From contig NZ_SMGK01000002.1 of NCBI RefSeq assembly GCF_004339725.1, positions 806,001-870,000 of the forward strand: 64,000 nucleotides of DNA, written 5' to 3'. This document shows, piece after piece, positions 44,642 to 53,269 of this stretch; positions within the stretch are counted from its first letter, which is position 1; every line of letters starts with the position of its first letter. The stretch is from Acidipila rosea. GTDB lineage: Bacteria; Acidobacteriota; Terriglobia; Terriglobales; Acidobacteriaceae. The translations under genes were made by a program, and so were the position numbers. Below the pieces are notes generated by a model. It was not told the origin of the DNA, ran no database searches, and saw only the letters and a program-made list of their open reading frames with translations.

Positions 44642-46750
44642 ATGAGACCTTTCCGCACTCACCTTCGCCCTCGCTCCTTAACTGCCTTCGCTTCGGCTCT
44701 TCTTGCTTCGCTGCTCGCCGTAGCTCCCGCCACACCGCTGATCGCCCAGGCGACGAACTATTCTGACAAGCCTCCTATCCTGCTCGGCGCGGCCTGGTAT
44801 CCGGAGCAGTGGCCCGAGTCGCAGTGGGAGCCGGACCTGGAACTGATGGAAGCCGCCCATGTGCATGTTGTGCGCGTCGGCGAATTTGCCTGGAGCGCAA
44901 TGGAGCCATCGGAGGGGCAGTATGATTTCGGCTGGCTTGAGCGCGCCATTGCCCTCGCGGCGAAACACCACATCTGCGTTGTGCTGGGTACGCCCACCGC
45001 AGCGCCGCCCGCGTGGATGACGTCGAAATATCCTGACACGCTGCGCGTCAATGAAAATGGTGTGCGCGACGAGCATGGCAACCGGCAGCAGTTTTCCTTC
45101 ACCAGCACGCGTTACCGGCAGTTTGCTCATGAGATCGCCGCGCAGATGGCCGAGCACTTCGGACACAATCCGAACGTTGTCGGCTGGCAACTGGATAACG
45201 AGTACGCCGCGCCCTCCTTCGACCCTGAGGCAAAGGCGCAGTTCCATCAGTGGCTCCAGAAGAAATACGGCACCATTGAGGCCCTGAATAAAGCGTGGGC
45301 GACGGCCTACTGGAGCCAGACGTATGACAAGTTCGACGAGATTCCGGTGCGCCAGGACCACGAGAACCCGGCCCTGCTGCTCGACTGGAAACGCTTCGTC
45401 AGCGATACGTGGAAGAGCTACTCGGAGAACCAGATCAGCGCCATCCGGCCGCAGGCGGATAAGCGGCAGTTCATCACCACAAACACGATGGGCTGGTTCG
45501 ATGGCTTCGACTCTTACACCGTGCATCAGGTGCTCGACATCGCCGCCTGGGACGACTACATCAGCACCGACAACTATGACTGGCACAGCAACGGCGCAAC
45601 GCACGACCTGACCCGCGGCTACAAGAACAAGAACTTCTGGGTGATGGAGACGGAACCGGCCTTCGTCAACTGGCGCCGGATCAACACGCCGCTCGAAAAA
45701 GGCCAGGTGCGCGATATGGCGTGGCAGGCCATCGGCCACGGCGCGGAAACGGTCGAGTACTGGCAGTGGCGCTCCGCCCCGAACGGGCAGGAAGAGTACC
45801 ACGGCGTGATGGTGGGCGCGAACGGCAAGCCCGCACCGGTCTATGCGGAGATCAAGCAGACGGGCGCTGAATTCGACGAGGCAGGCAGCGCGCTTGCCGG
45901 CACCACGCCCCATTCTGAGGTTGCCTTGATCAACGACTTCAACAGCCGCTGGGCTATCAACTTTCAACGCCACAATGCCGAGTTCGATCCGGTCGGCGAG
46001 ATGCTCGCCTTCTATCGTCCGCTGCGTGAACAGGCGCAGTCGGTCGACATCGTATCTCCGCAGAATTCGCTCGACCAGTACAAGCTGGTAGAAGCACCGG
46101 GACTCAACGTGCTGCCGCAGGCAACCGCAGACCACCTGCTCGCCTATGTGAAGCAGGGCGGCAACCTGCTGCTCGGGCCTCGCAGCGGCATGAAGAACAA
46201 CGACAACGGCCTGTGGCCGGAGCAGCAGCCGGGGCCGCTTGCCGAGGCGCTCGGGGGCCGTGTCGAGCAGTTCTACGCAATCGATAAACCAGTACCCGTC
46301 AGCGGAGAGCTGGGCTCGGGCACTGCCAACATCTGGGCGGAACAGCTCAGTGCGCAGTCACCTGAGACCAAAACGCTGATGACCTACGGAGCGAGCAACG
46401 GCTGGCTGGACAACCAGCCTGCGGTGCTCACGCGCAAGGTCGGGAAAGGCACAATCACTTACGTCGGCGCGTGGCTCGACCCTGCGCTTCTCTCGAAGCT
46501 GACGGCGAACCTGCTCAGCCAGGCGGGCGTTCAGCCTCTCATTCCCAATACTCCTGACGGGGTGGAAGTCTGCATGCGGACCGGCGCGCAACATTCCGTG
46601 CTGATCCTCATCAACCACAACACTACCCCGGCCACAGTCGCCCTGCCGCACGCGATGAAGGATCTGCTGACGGAGGGCAATCCCTCTCGCAGCAGCGTCG
46701 AGCTGCCGAAGTATGGCGTGGCGGTGCTCGAGTCACCCTCCTCGAAGTAG
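44642..46750 (+). CDS. Secreted glycoside hydrolase family 42 beta-galactosidase
   Basis: A 702-residue enzyme with a signal peptide (ALLASLLAVAPATPLIAQ). The GH42 N-terminal (alpha/beta)8 domain begins LLGAAWYPEQWPESQWEPDL. The acid/base glutamate is in VVGWQLDNEYAAPSFD and the nucleophile glutamate in FWVMETEPAFVNW. Trimerisation and C-terminal beta-domains follow. It should release galactose from plant galactans outside the cytoplasm; most GH42 enzymes are cytoplasmic, so a secreted form is worth noting. CTGGAGG lies upstream of the ATG. Confidence 0.93.
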   Translation: MRPFRTHLRPRSLTAFASALLASLLAVAPATPLIAQATNYSDKPPILLGAAWYPEQWPESQWEPDLELMEAAHVHVVRVGEFAWSAMEPSEGQYDFGWLERAIALAAKHHICVVLGTPTAAPPAWMTSKYPDTLRVNENGVRDEHGNRQQFSFTSTRYRQFAHEIAAQMAEHFGHNPNVVGWQLDNEYAAPSFDPEAKAQFHQWLQKKYGTIEALNKAWATAYWSQTYDKFDEIPVRQDHENPALLLDWKRFVSDTWKSYSENQISAIRPQADKRQFITTNTMGWFDGFDSYTVHQVLDIAAWDDYISTDNYDWHSNGATHDLTRGYKNKNFWVMETEPAFVNWRRINTPLEKGQVRDMAWQAIGHGAETVEYWQWRSAPNGQEEYHGVMVGANGKPAPVYAEIKQTGAEFDEAGSALAGTTPHSEVALINDFNSRWAINFQRHNAEFDPVGEMLAFYRPLREQAQSVDIVSPQNSLDQYKLVEAPGLNVLPQATADHLLAYVKQGGNLLLGPRSGMKNNDNGLWPEQQPGPLAEALGGRVEQFYAIDKPVPVSGELGSGTANIWAEQLSAQSPETKTLMTYGASNGWLDNQPAVLTRKVGKGTITYVGAWLDPALLSKLTANLLSQAGVQPLIPNTPDGVEVCMRTGAQHSVLILINHNTTPATVALPHAMKDLLTEGNPSRSSVELPKYGVAVLESPSSK

Positions 46751-46761
46751 GCAACCCTGTT

Positions 46762-46801
46762 TTCCCGCGTGCGTCCGGCTGATCCGGGCCGCACGCGGGA
46801 A
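46762..46801. terminator. Bidirectional terminator between convergent GH42 and S9 genes
   Basis: A perfect 12-bp stem, TTCCCGCGTGCG and CGCACGCGGGAA, with an inner CCGG/CCGG stem in the loop. It lies just after both stop codons, preceded by TTT on the plus strand. Confidence 0.75.
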
Positions 46802-46805
46802 GCGT

Positions 46806-48887
46806 CTATTTCCCAAACGCCTTGCTAAAGAACGCCACGATGCGCTGACGAGCGTCAAAGCCGTGCCACGGTTCAACGCTGGGATTACCAAAGATACCTC
46901 CTGCCAGCGGCCCGTGGTCCTCGCGCGGATACTCTACAAGCTCCACCGGCACGCCCATCTGCCGCAGCGCGCGGTACATCTCCTCGCTCTGGCCGGGCGG
47001 GTCCGTCTTGTCGCCCTGCCCCTGCAGCAGCAGGAACGGAGTCTTCGCCTTCGCCGCGCCTGACAGGGGACTCTGTCTCCAGGCATCCGCGGCGTGCTCC
47101 CATGGTTTGCCGCCGTAGAACCAGCGGTCATACCAGGAGCTGTCTTCCGTGCCGTACTCGCTCTCCTGGTCGATCACCGGAGCTCCGGCAACGATTGCTT
47201 TGAAGCGGTCCGTCTTGCCTTCGACAAAGGCCGCCATCTCGCCGCCGTAGCTATAGCCCATCAGCCCCAGCTTCTGCGGATCGATAGGATTGGCCGCAAT
47301 CGCCGCATCGACGCCGGCCATGATGTCGCGATAATCCGCGCCGCCGAGGTCGTTCTTGTTGGCAGCGGCAAAGGCGGCTCCATAGCCTGTGCTGCCGCGG
47401 GGGTTCGTCCGCAGCACGGCCCAGCCGTGCCCCGCCAGAAACAGAACAAGCGGGTCATACCGGTCGGCAAAAGCTCCGGTCGGGCCGCCATGTACATCGA
47501 CGATCATCGGGACCTTGTGCTGCTTCGCCTCAGGCGGCAGGTAGAGCAGTCCTTCGATGGTCTTGCCTTCGTTGGTCCAGTGGATCGGCTGCGCAGGCAC
47601 ATCGGCCCACAGGGCGGGTGTAGTTGCGGGCGCGTTCAGCGGGTGTGCGGTGCGGCCCAGCTTGTCGGCGAAAAATAGAGTCTCGGGATGTGTGCTGTCG
47701 GAGCCGATCCACACCCATCCATTCTGCTTCGGATTCGTCGCGAGGCCGCTCACCGTCGCTGTCTCGAAGCGAAGCGTATCCGGCCCGCCCTCCGCAAAGC
47801 GCACAGCGGTGATGCGAAAGCCTGTCTGCACCCGGGCGAGTACACCTTCATGCAGCGCGACGAGACCGCGATCCTCCAGTGTGCCGTTGAAACCAGCGCT
47901 CAGGTCCTTCACTGCGCCGGACGCGAGGTCCAGCGCATACAGGTCGCTGTAGCCCGGGGGCGCGTCCTGCTGCGAGGCAGCGGTGAAGTAGTACTGCTTG
48001 CCATCTTCCGACCATGCGCCCGGAGTTGCTGCTGTCGCGGGAACAGACTTCATCTGCTGCGGGTGTGTCGGGTCTGCAGGGTCGAGCAGCCAGGTGCTCG
48101 CAGCGGGAGCCAGATCGCCCGCATTGGCCGGCGCATCCACTGAGACCATCAGCTTGCCCTGCCTGCTCCAGACCGCGCCATGCACATCGATGGGCACTGC
48201 AGCGGGCGTCATCTTTTCGCTCACTGCATCCAGCAGGTAGAGGCGCGTGCCGTGTGGATCATGGTCCACCCAGACGGCATCGGCTTTTTCGTCCTGCTGC
48301 TTCTTTTCGCCCGGAGTCTGAGGGTCTCGCGCCAGCACGGCGATGGTCTTGCCGTCGGGCGAGACAGCGTAGCTGCTTACGTCCACCTCAACAGGCGCGG
48401 TCTCTGCGGGCTGCTTCGACGCCGAGGGAGGAACCGCATCGGGAAGGCGAGACTCGTCGACCGGAGGAGCGACCTTCAGGTCGTAGACCTTCGCTTCTCC
48501 GCCGCTAAGCGGCAGGCGGTAGAGTTGCGAATGTGCCCCGCGATGCGCCAGGAAGTAGATACTGCCGCCGTCGGGCGCCCACTCGCCATTGTGCTCACCC
48601 TGTTTTTCCCCTTCCAGCGAATAAGTGAGCTGGCGCGATGTATTAGCGCGGATATCGACCAGCCATAGGTGGGTTCGTGCACCATCGGCGGTCGAGTCGC
48701 TCACCTGGACCAGCACCGATTGCGCGTCCGGCGAAAGTTGCGGAGCCGCGAGCGCGCGGGTATGGCGCAGATCTTCGTTCGAGGGGAACTGCGCTCCATA
48801 CGCAGCCATGCAGGGAACGGCGGTAGTGGCGGCAGCCAGAAGGCAGATGCCGAAAGCAGACGATGCCAGTCTCATATTCGACAGCAT
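46806..48887 (-). CDS. S9-family serine peptidase (acylaminoacyl-peptidase/DPP-like)
   Basis: A 693-residue peptidase with a signal sequence (SSAFGICLLAAATTAVPCMA). A beta-propeller region (about residues 40-420) with TolB/PD40-like repeats is followed by an alpha/beta-hydrolase domain. The nucleophile is in GLMGYSYGGEMAAF, the aspartate in GDKTDPPGQ and the histidine in REDHGPL. It cleaves short peptides in the periplasm. It diverges from the phosphatase gene with only 28 bp between starts. Confidence 0.93.
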   Translation of the reverse strand: MLSNMRLASSAFGICLLAAATTAVPCMAAYGAQFPSNEDLRHTRALAAPQLSPDAQSVLVQVSDSTADGARTHLWLVDIRANTSRQLTYSLEGEKQGEHNGEWAPDGGSIYFLAHRGAHSQLYRLPLSGGEAKVYDLKVAPPVDESRLPDAVPPSASKQPAETAPVEVDVSSYAVSPDGKTIAVLARDPQTPGEKKQQDEKADAVWVDHDPHGTRLYLLDAVSEKMTPAAVPIDVHGAVWSRQGKLMVSVDAPANAGDLAPAASTWLLDPADPTHPQQMKSVPATAATPGAWSEDGKQYYFTAASQQDAPPGYSDLYALDLASGAVKDLSAGFNGTLEDRGLVALHEGVLARVQTGFRITAVRFAEGGPDTLRFETATVSGLATNPKQNGWVWIGSDSTHPETLFFADKLGRTAHPLNAPATTPALWADVPAQPIHWTNEGKTIEGLLYLPPEAKQHKVPMIVDVHGGPTGAFADRYDPLVLFLAGHGWAVLRTNPRGSTGYGAAFAAANKNDLGGADYRDIMAGVDAAIAANPIDPQKLGLMGYSYGGEMAAFVEGKTDRFKAIVAGAPVIDQESEYGTEDSSWYDRWFYGGKPWEHAADAWRQSPLSGAAKAKTPFLLLQGQGDKTDPPGQSEEMYRALRQMGVPVELVEYPREDHGPLAGGIFGNPSVEPWHGFDARQRIVAFFSKAFGK

Positions 48888-48915
48888 ACCTGCAAAGGCC
48901 CTTTAAACTGAGACT

Positions 48916-49614
48916 ATGGCACACACCTCGCGCGCAATTCCGGTAGACCGCATCAAACTCATCGTCCTCGACCTGGACGGCACGCTGATCGATTCGCGTA
49001 CCGATCTCGCCAACTCAGTCAACGCGATGCTGACCCAGCTTGGCCGCCAGCCTCTGCCGGAGGAGATCATCGCAACTTACATCGGCGATGGCGCGGGGAT
49101 GCTGGTGCGCCGCGCGCTGGGCGATCCACACGATGAACCCCTGGTGGAAGATGCGCTGAACCGCTTTCTGGAGTACTACCGCGAGCACAAGCTCGACCAC
49201 ACCTACGTCTATGAGGGAGTCTTCGAGGCGCTCGATCATCTCCGCAACGGCAACCGCCAGCTGGCCGTGCTGACCAACAAGCCGGTAGGCCCGGCGCAGG
49301 TCATCTGCGATCACCTGGGGCTCGCGCCCTACTTCTTTCAGATCTACGGCGGCAACAGCTTTGAGACGAAAAAGCCCGACCCTTTTGGGCTGAGAAGGCT
49401 GCTGCAGGAGGCGAACGCAGCGCCGGAAGAAGCGGTTATGATCGGCGATTCCGACGTCGATATCCTGACCGCACAGCGCGCCGGAACCTGGGCAATCGGC
49501 TGCCTCTTCGGCCTCTCCTCGCACACGCTGGAGTCGATCCCCGCCGATTTTCTCGCTCACAGGCCGCTGGACTGGATCACTGCGCTGGGCGGCCCTCAAC
49601 CTGTCTCCCGCTAA
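48916..49614 (+). CDS. gph: Phosphoglycolate phosphatase (HAD superfamily)
   Basis: A 232-residue HAD phosphatase. Motif I is VLDLDGTLIDSRTDL, motif II contains AVLTNKP, motif III is ETKKPDP and motif IV is MIGDSDVDI. The helical cap region fits Gph, which removes 2-phosphoglycolate formed in DNA repair and photorespiration-like oxygenation. It is slightly longer than average Gph (about 225). Other HAD substrates cannot be excluded. Confidence 0.88.
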   Translation: MAHTSRAIPVDRIKLIVLDLDGTLIDSRTDLANSVNAMLTQLGRQPLPEEIIATYIGDGAGMLVRRALGDPHDEPLVEDALNRFLEYYREHKLDHTYVYEGVFEALDHLRNGNRQLAVLTNKPVGPAQVICDHLGLAPYFFQIYGGNSFETKKPDPFGLRRLLQEANAAPEEAVMIGDSDVDILTAQRAGTWAIGCLFGLSSHTLESIPADFLAHRPLDWITALGGPQPVSR

Positions 49615-49635
49615 AGCTCCGGAAGGCAAAAAAAA

Positions 49636-49661
49636 GGCCGGAGAGTGGTTCCTCTCCGGCC
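49636..49661 (-). terminator. Intrinsic terminator of the flagellin gene
   Basis: A perfect 10-bp stem, GGCCGGAGAG and CTCTCCGGCC, with a 6-base loop. On the minus strand it is followed by eight T, 20 bp past the flagellin stop. Confidence 0.9.
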
Positions 49662-49681
49662 ATCCTGGGGAACAGGTGAAC

Positions 49682-50956
49682 TTACTGGAGCAGCTTGGTG
49701 ACTTCCTGCTGCACGGAGTTGGACTGCGCGAGGGCGCTGATGCCGGCCTGGCTCAGAATTTCGTACTTCGACAGGTTCGAAGACGCCTGTGCATAGTCGG
49801 TCGCCTGGATGGCGTTCTGCGCGGAAACGACGTTGGTGTTCTGTGTCGATTCAACGTTGGACGCCGCGGTAAGTGTATTGATCTGCGCGCCGATGTAGCC
49901 GCGCTGTGCTGCCACGTCGCTCACGGCGCCGTTCAGCGCGCTGAGCGCAGCCTGCGCGTTGCCCTGGGTGGTGAGGTCGGTGGTCGACAGGTTAGCCGTG
50001 CTGTCTCCGCCCGTCTTGGCGACATACTGAATCGTCGAGACGGCCTTGGTGGAGGCATCAAGCGTCGGTGTGCCGCCGCTGGTGGTGTCTGCCAGCGTAC
50101 CCGCACTGATGACTACGTTGGAGTTTGTGTTGCTCAGCATGATGCCGGTGTCGCCGGCATTGGCCGTAGCGCCGGGGATGCCTGCAGCTGCCGCCGTCGT
50201 GAAGTTCGCCGTGACGCCTGCGATTCCATCCTTGTTGATCTCTGAAATCAGGCCGCTCACCGTGGTCGCAGAGGTCGTGATGGTGCTGGTTGTGCTGTCA
50301 GGGTTGGTGATGGTGAAAGTGAGGCCGCCCGTCAGCGCGTCGCCCTGCGTGGCCGCTGTGGTCAGTGCAGTGCCGGTGTCCTTCGACAGGTCGAGGAACT
50401 GCCCCGAGGTGCTCTGCTGCACTGTGCCGCCCGCGTCGCCCACGCTGCTCGAGGTGAGCTTGGCGAAGTAGAGGTTGTCTACGGAAGATCCAGCAGCGGA
50501 AGAATCGCCCGTGAAGATCTGCGTGCCCGATGTCGAGCCGGTGAAGACCTGCTGCGAGTTATAGGTGGTTGTCGAGCCGATGTTGTTGATCTCAGAGAGA
50601 ATCGACTGATACTCCTGGTTGGCGGCTGCATCCTGGGTAGTGTTCAGCGTGCCGTTCGAGGCCTCGGTGGCCAGCGTGACCGCGCGGTTCAGCAGGTTGG
50701 TCACCTGCGAAAGCGCACCGTCTGCCACCTGCAGCAGGCCGACGCCTTCGCTCGCGTTGGTTGAAGACTGGGTGAGAGCCGCAGAGTTTGCCTGCAGGCC
50801 GTTCGCCAGAGAAAGACCGGCGGCATCATCTGCGCCGGAGTTGATGCGCGAACCCGACGACAGCTGTGTCAGCGTGTTCTGCAGGCTGGACTGCGTCTGG
50901 TTGAGGTTGTTCTCCGCGTAGATGGCGGAGATGTTATTCAGGACACCCAAAGACAT
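49682..50956 (-). CDS. fliC: Flagellin
   Basis: A 424-residue filament protein. The N-terminal D0/D1 region reads SLGVLNNISAIYAENNLNQ and SSGSRINSGADDAAGLSLAN, the C-terminal D0/D1 region contains ATDYAQASSNLSKYEILSQA and ends VQQEVTKLLQ. The central Ser/Thr/Gly-rich part is the variable exposed domain. A sigma-28 promoter lies upstream and an intrinsic terminator downstream, so it is probably monocistronic. GAAGGAG precedes the ATG. Confidence 0.97.
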   Translation of the reverse strand: MSLGVLNNISAIYAENNLNQTQSSLQNTLTQLSSGSRINSGADDAAGLSLANGLQANSAALTQSSTNASEGVGLLQVADGALSQVTNLLNRAVTLATEASNGTLNTTQDAAANQEYQSILSEINNIGSTTTYNSQQVFTGSTSGTQIFTGDSSAAGSSVDNLYFAKLTSSSVGDAGGTVQQSTSGQFLDLSKDTGTALTTAATQGDALTGGLTFTITNPDSTTSTITTSATTVSGLISEINKDGIAGVTANFTTAAAAGIPGATANAGDTGIMLSNTNSNVVISAGTLADTTSGGTPTLDASTKAVSTIQYVAKTGGDSTANLSTTDLTTQGNAQAALSALNGAVSDVAAQRGYIGAQINTLTAASNVESTQNTNVVSAQNAIQATDYAQASSNLSKYEILSQAGISALAQSNSVQQEVTKLLQ

Positions 50957-51074
50957 AGGATTGTTCTCCTTCGATTTGTTCTATGGTTCCCTGCTTCGAG
51001 TGCCTGACCGGTGCAGAAGCGCGATGCTTGAGACCGGGTCACCTTCACCTCAGGAACCACGTTACCCACTGCCT

Positions 51075-51101
51075 TCATCGGCGCTGACGCAGGGCACTTT
51101 A
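51075..51101 (-). promoter_or_regulatory. Sigma-28 (FliA-type) promoter for flagellin
   Basis: On the minus strand TAAA (51101-51098) is followed by 15 bases and GCCGATGA (51082-51075). The consensus is TAAA-N15-GCCGATAA, so seven of eight -10 positions match and the spacing is exact. The predicted start is near 51068, about 110 bases before the flagellin ATG. Confidence 0.85.
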
Positions 51102-51127
51102 CGGGTCGGTGAGATTCGCAACGGAGT

Positions 51128-51144
51128 TTGGCACGCGAGTTGCG
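51128..51144 (+). promoter_or_regulatory. Sigma-54 promoter for flbD-motA-motB
   Basis: TTGGCACG-CGAG-TTGCG matches the -24/-12 consensus YTGGCACG-N4-TTGCW, with GG (51130-51131) and GC (51142-51143) exactly ten bases apart. It points toward flbD, with an expected transcript start near 51155. No enhancer site was identified. Confidence 0.85.
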
Positions 51145-51308
51145 TAACCCTGCCGTCTGCCCATACATAAGTTGAGCAATCAGCCTGTCTCTCCCATCGT
51201 GACGAAGCGCGGCTGCCTTCCGCGGCAGGTGCGGCTCACCCTCCGTCGCCGCATCATTCTTTTCCCTGCCGTGCCGATAAGCAGCTTGAACAAGGACGGC
51301 AAACTCCG

Positions 51309-51638
51309 ATGATCGAACTGACACGGCTGAACGGCAGCGCACTGGTGGTCAACAGCGACCTCATCAAATACGCCGAGGCCTCTCCCGACACAACGCTCAC
51401 GCTGGTCAACGGCGAAAAGCTGGTGGTGCTCGAGTCCTGCGACGAGGTTGTCGCACGGGTCTCTGCGCACCGCGCCCGGCTGCTGGCTGACGCCGCGAAG
51501 CTCTTCCCGGCGGGTAGCGCAGCTGCCATCGCCTTCGCATCCGCAATGCGTGTGCTCGATGCAGAACAGGCGCAGCAGGAGCCGTCGACTGGCTCGAATA
51601 TCGACGGCGTGCATCGTCGCCGCAAGGCCGACTACTAA
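51309..51638 (+). CDS. flbD: Flagellar FlbD/SwrD-family protein
   Basis: A 109-residue protein. Residues 1-60 match the FlbD family (MIELTRLNGSALVVNSDLIK and LTLVNGEKLVVLES). The usual length is about 70-80; here there is a C-terminal extension of about 35 residues ending HRRRKADY. SwrD in Bacillus raises motor torque, and the next genes are the stator genes motA and motB, which agrees with this. It is preceded by the sigma-54 promoter. The ATG overlaps the end of an unrelated short open frame, considered chance. Confidence 0.85.
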   Translation: MIELTRLNGSALVVNSDLIKYAEASPDTTLTLVNGEKLVVLESCDEVVARVSAHRARLLADAAKLFPAGSAAAIAFASAMRVLDAEQAQQEPSTGSNIDGVHRRRKADY

Positions 51639-51666
51639 TCACTGAACTGGCAGGGATACGGAAATC

Positions 51667-52452
51667 ATGGACAAGAGCAGCTTTGGTGGAATCATTCTGG
51701 CGGCCGCCGGCATCCTTGCCGGTCTGCTGATCGAGGGGGGCCGCGTCGGGCAGATTCTGCAGCCGACAGCCGCGCTGATCGTCATCGGCGGCACCCTGGG
51801 GGCGGTCATGCTGCAGTTTCCCCTGGCGACGGTCGGCAGCGCCTTCAAGCGGCTGGCCGGGGTCTTTCTCCACGGCGGCGGCGCGGATGAAGCCAGCCTG
51901 CGGCAGATTCTCGCCTATGCCGACAAGGCGCGCCGCAATGGCATCGTCTCCCTCGATGCGGACCTGCCGGGAGTGCGGGACCGCTTTCTCAAGCAGGCGC
52001 TCACCCTCGCAGTCGATGGCACCGAACCCACGGAGCTGCGCAAGATCATGGAGCTGGCCCTCGACAACCAGGTGGAGATCGATGAAAAGATCCCCGCCGT
52101 CTTCGAGTCTGCCGGCGGATTTTCACCGACCATCGGCATCATAGGCGCTGTCCTTGGACTCATTCAGGTCATGCAGCACCTGGATCACATCGACGAAGTA
52201 GGCCGCGGCATCGCCGTCGCCTTTGTCGCTACCATCTACGGCGTGGCCGCCGCGAACCTGCTCTTTCTGCCCTGCGCGGGCAAGCTGCGCATTCGCATCC
52301 GCGAGGAGCACCTGCAGAAGGAGATGATGCTCGAAGGCGTGATCTCCATTCTTGAGGGGCTCAATCCACGCATCATCGAGATCAAGCTGCAGAGCTTCCT
52401 CTCAGAACGCAGCAGAAAGTCGGAGATCGCTCCGGCAGGGACCGTTGCATGA
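51667..52452 (+). CDS. motA: Flagellar motor stator protein MotA
   Basis: A 261-residue inner-membrane stator subunit with four membrane segments. Conserved pieces are IGGTLGAVMLQFPL, PTIGIIGAVLGLIQVM (with the essential proline) and VAFVATIYGVAAANLLFLP. Charged residues of the cytoplasmic loop touch the rotor. It lies 28 bp after flbD and overlaps motB by 4 bp. Confidence 0.95.
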   Translation: MDKSSFGGIILAAAGILAGLLIEGGRVGQILQPTAALIVIGGTLGAVMLQFPLATVGSAFKRLAGVFLHGGGADEASLRQILAYADKARRNGIVSLDADLPGVRDRFLKQALTLAVDGTEPTELRKIMELALDNQVEIDEKIPAVFESAGGFSPTIGIIGAVLGLIQVMQHLDHIDEVGRGIAVAFVATIYGVAAANLLFLPCAGKLRIRIREEHLQKEMMLEGVISILEGLNPRIIEIKLQSFLSERSRKSEIAPAGTVA

Positions 52453-53261
52453 GGCGCCGCAGGCATGCCGCGCACGCCAACCATGAGCGCTGGCTGGTCT
52501 CCTACGCTGATTTCATCACCCTGCTCTTCGCCTTCTTCGTCGTGCTCTACTCGACGGCGAAGGCAGACCAGCACAAGCAGGCGCAGGTCTCTCAGGCGAT
52601 CAACTCGGCGTTTCAGGCGCTGGGGCTCTTCCAGTCCGACTCCAAAGATCTTGCTAAGGCAGCTCTGGCCGCCAGTGCCGATCAGGCGGTGACGCCCATG
52701 AACATCGTTATGGGTGAGGACCCGATGTCCCCCGCGATTCAAAAGGATCTGGCCCGGATCAAGAAAAACCTGGAAGGGATGCTCTCCAACCAGATAGCGC
52801 AGCACACGGTCTCACTCAAGCTGGGGCGGGATGGGCTCGTCATCTCACTACGCGAAGCCGGTTTCTACGACAGCGGCTCCGCGACCCCGCATCCCGGCTC
52901 CATCAAGACCCTCGATAAAATCGCCGACGCTCTCTACCGCACTCCCTACCAGATCCGTATCGAGGGCCACACTGACAATATCCCGATCCACACGGACCAG
53001 TTCGACTCCAACTGGGAGCTCTCGACGGCGCGCGCCACCCGCATGACACGCATCTTCATCGCCGACCATGCATTTGATCCGGCTCGCCTCTCTGCCTCCG
53101 GCTACGCCGAGTACCACCCGGTAGCCAGCAACGCGACCCAGGAGGGACGCGCCAAGAACCGCCGCGTAGACATCATCGTGCTGCCCACGGTGGCGCCTCC
53201 TGAGCCAAACCAGCCGCAGCAGCAGACGGCGGTGGCCGCGCTCAGCAAGCTGCCCCACTGA
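52449..53261 (+). CDS. motB: Flagellar motor stator protein MotB
   Basis: A 270-residue stator subunit. A single N-terminal membrane segment, YADFITLLFAFFVVLYS, contains the proton-carrying aspartate (the D of YAD). The periplasmic OmpA-like domain at about residues 140-245, with IRIEGHTDNIPIHT and ENRRVDI-type NRRVDIIVL, anchors to peptidoglycan. The start overlaps motA (ATGA), so both stator proteins are made in step. Confidence 0.95.
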   Translation: MRRRRHAAHANHERWLVSYADFITLLFAFFVVLYSTAKADQHKQAQVSQAINSAFQALGLFQSDSKDLAKAALAASADQAVTPMNIVMGEDPMSPAIQKDLARIKKNLEGMLSNQIAQHTVSLKLGRDGLVISLREAGFYDSGSATPHPGSIKTLDKIADALYRTPYQIRIEGHTDNIPIHTDQFDSNWELSTARATRMTRIFIADHAFDPARLSASGYAEYHPVASNATQEGRAKNRRVDIIVLPTVAPPEPNQPQQQTAVAALSKLPH

Positions 53262-53269
53262 ACACAAAA

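Noticed and set aside
51146..51310. Short frame beginning at a TTG and ending on the flbD start codon (TGA overlapping ATG)
   Set aside because: 46 codons with no ribosome-binding site or recognisable sequence; it lies in the leader of the sigma-54 transcript and is probably chance.
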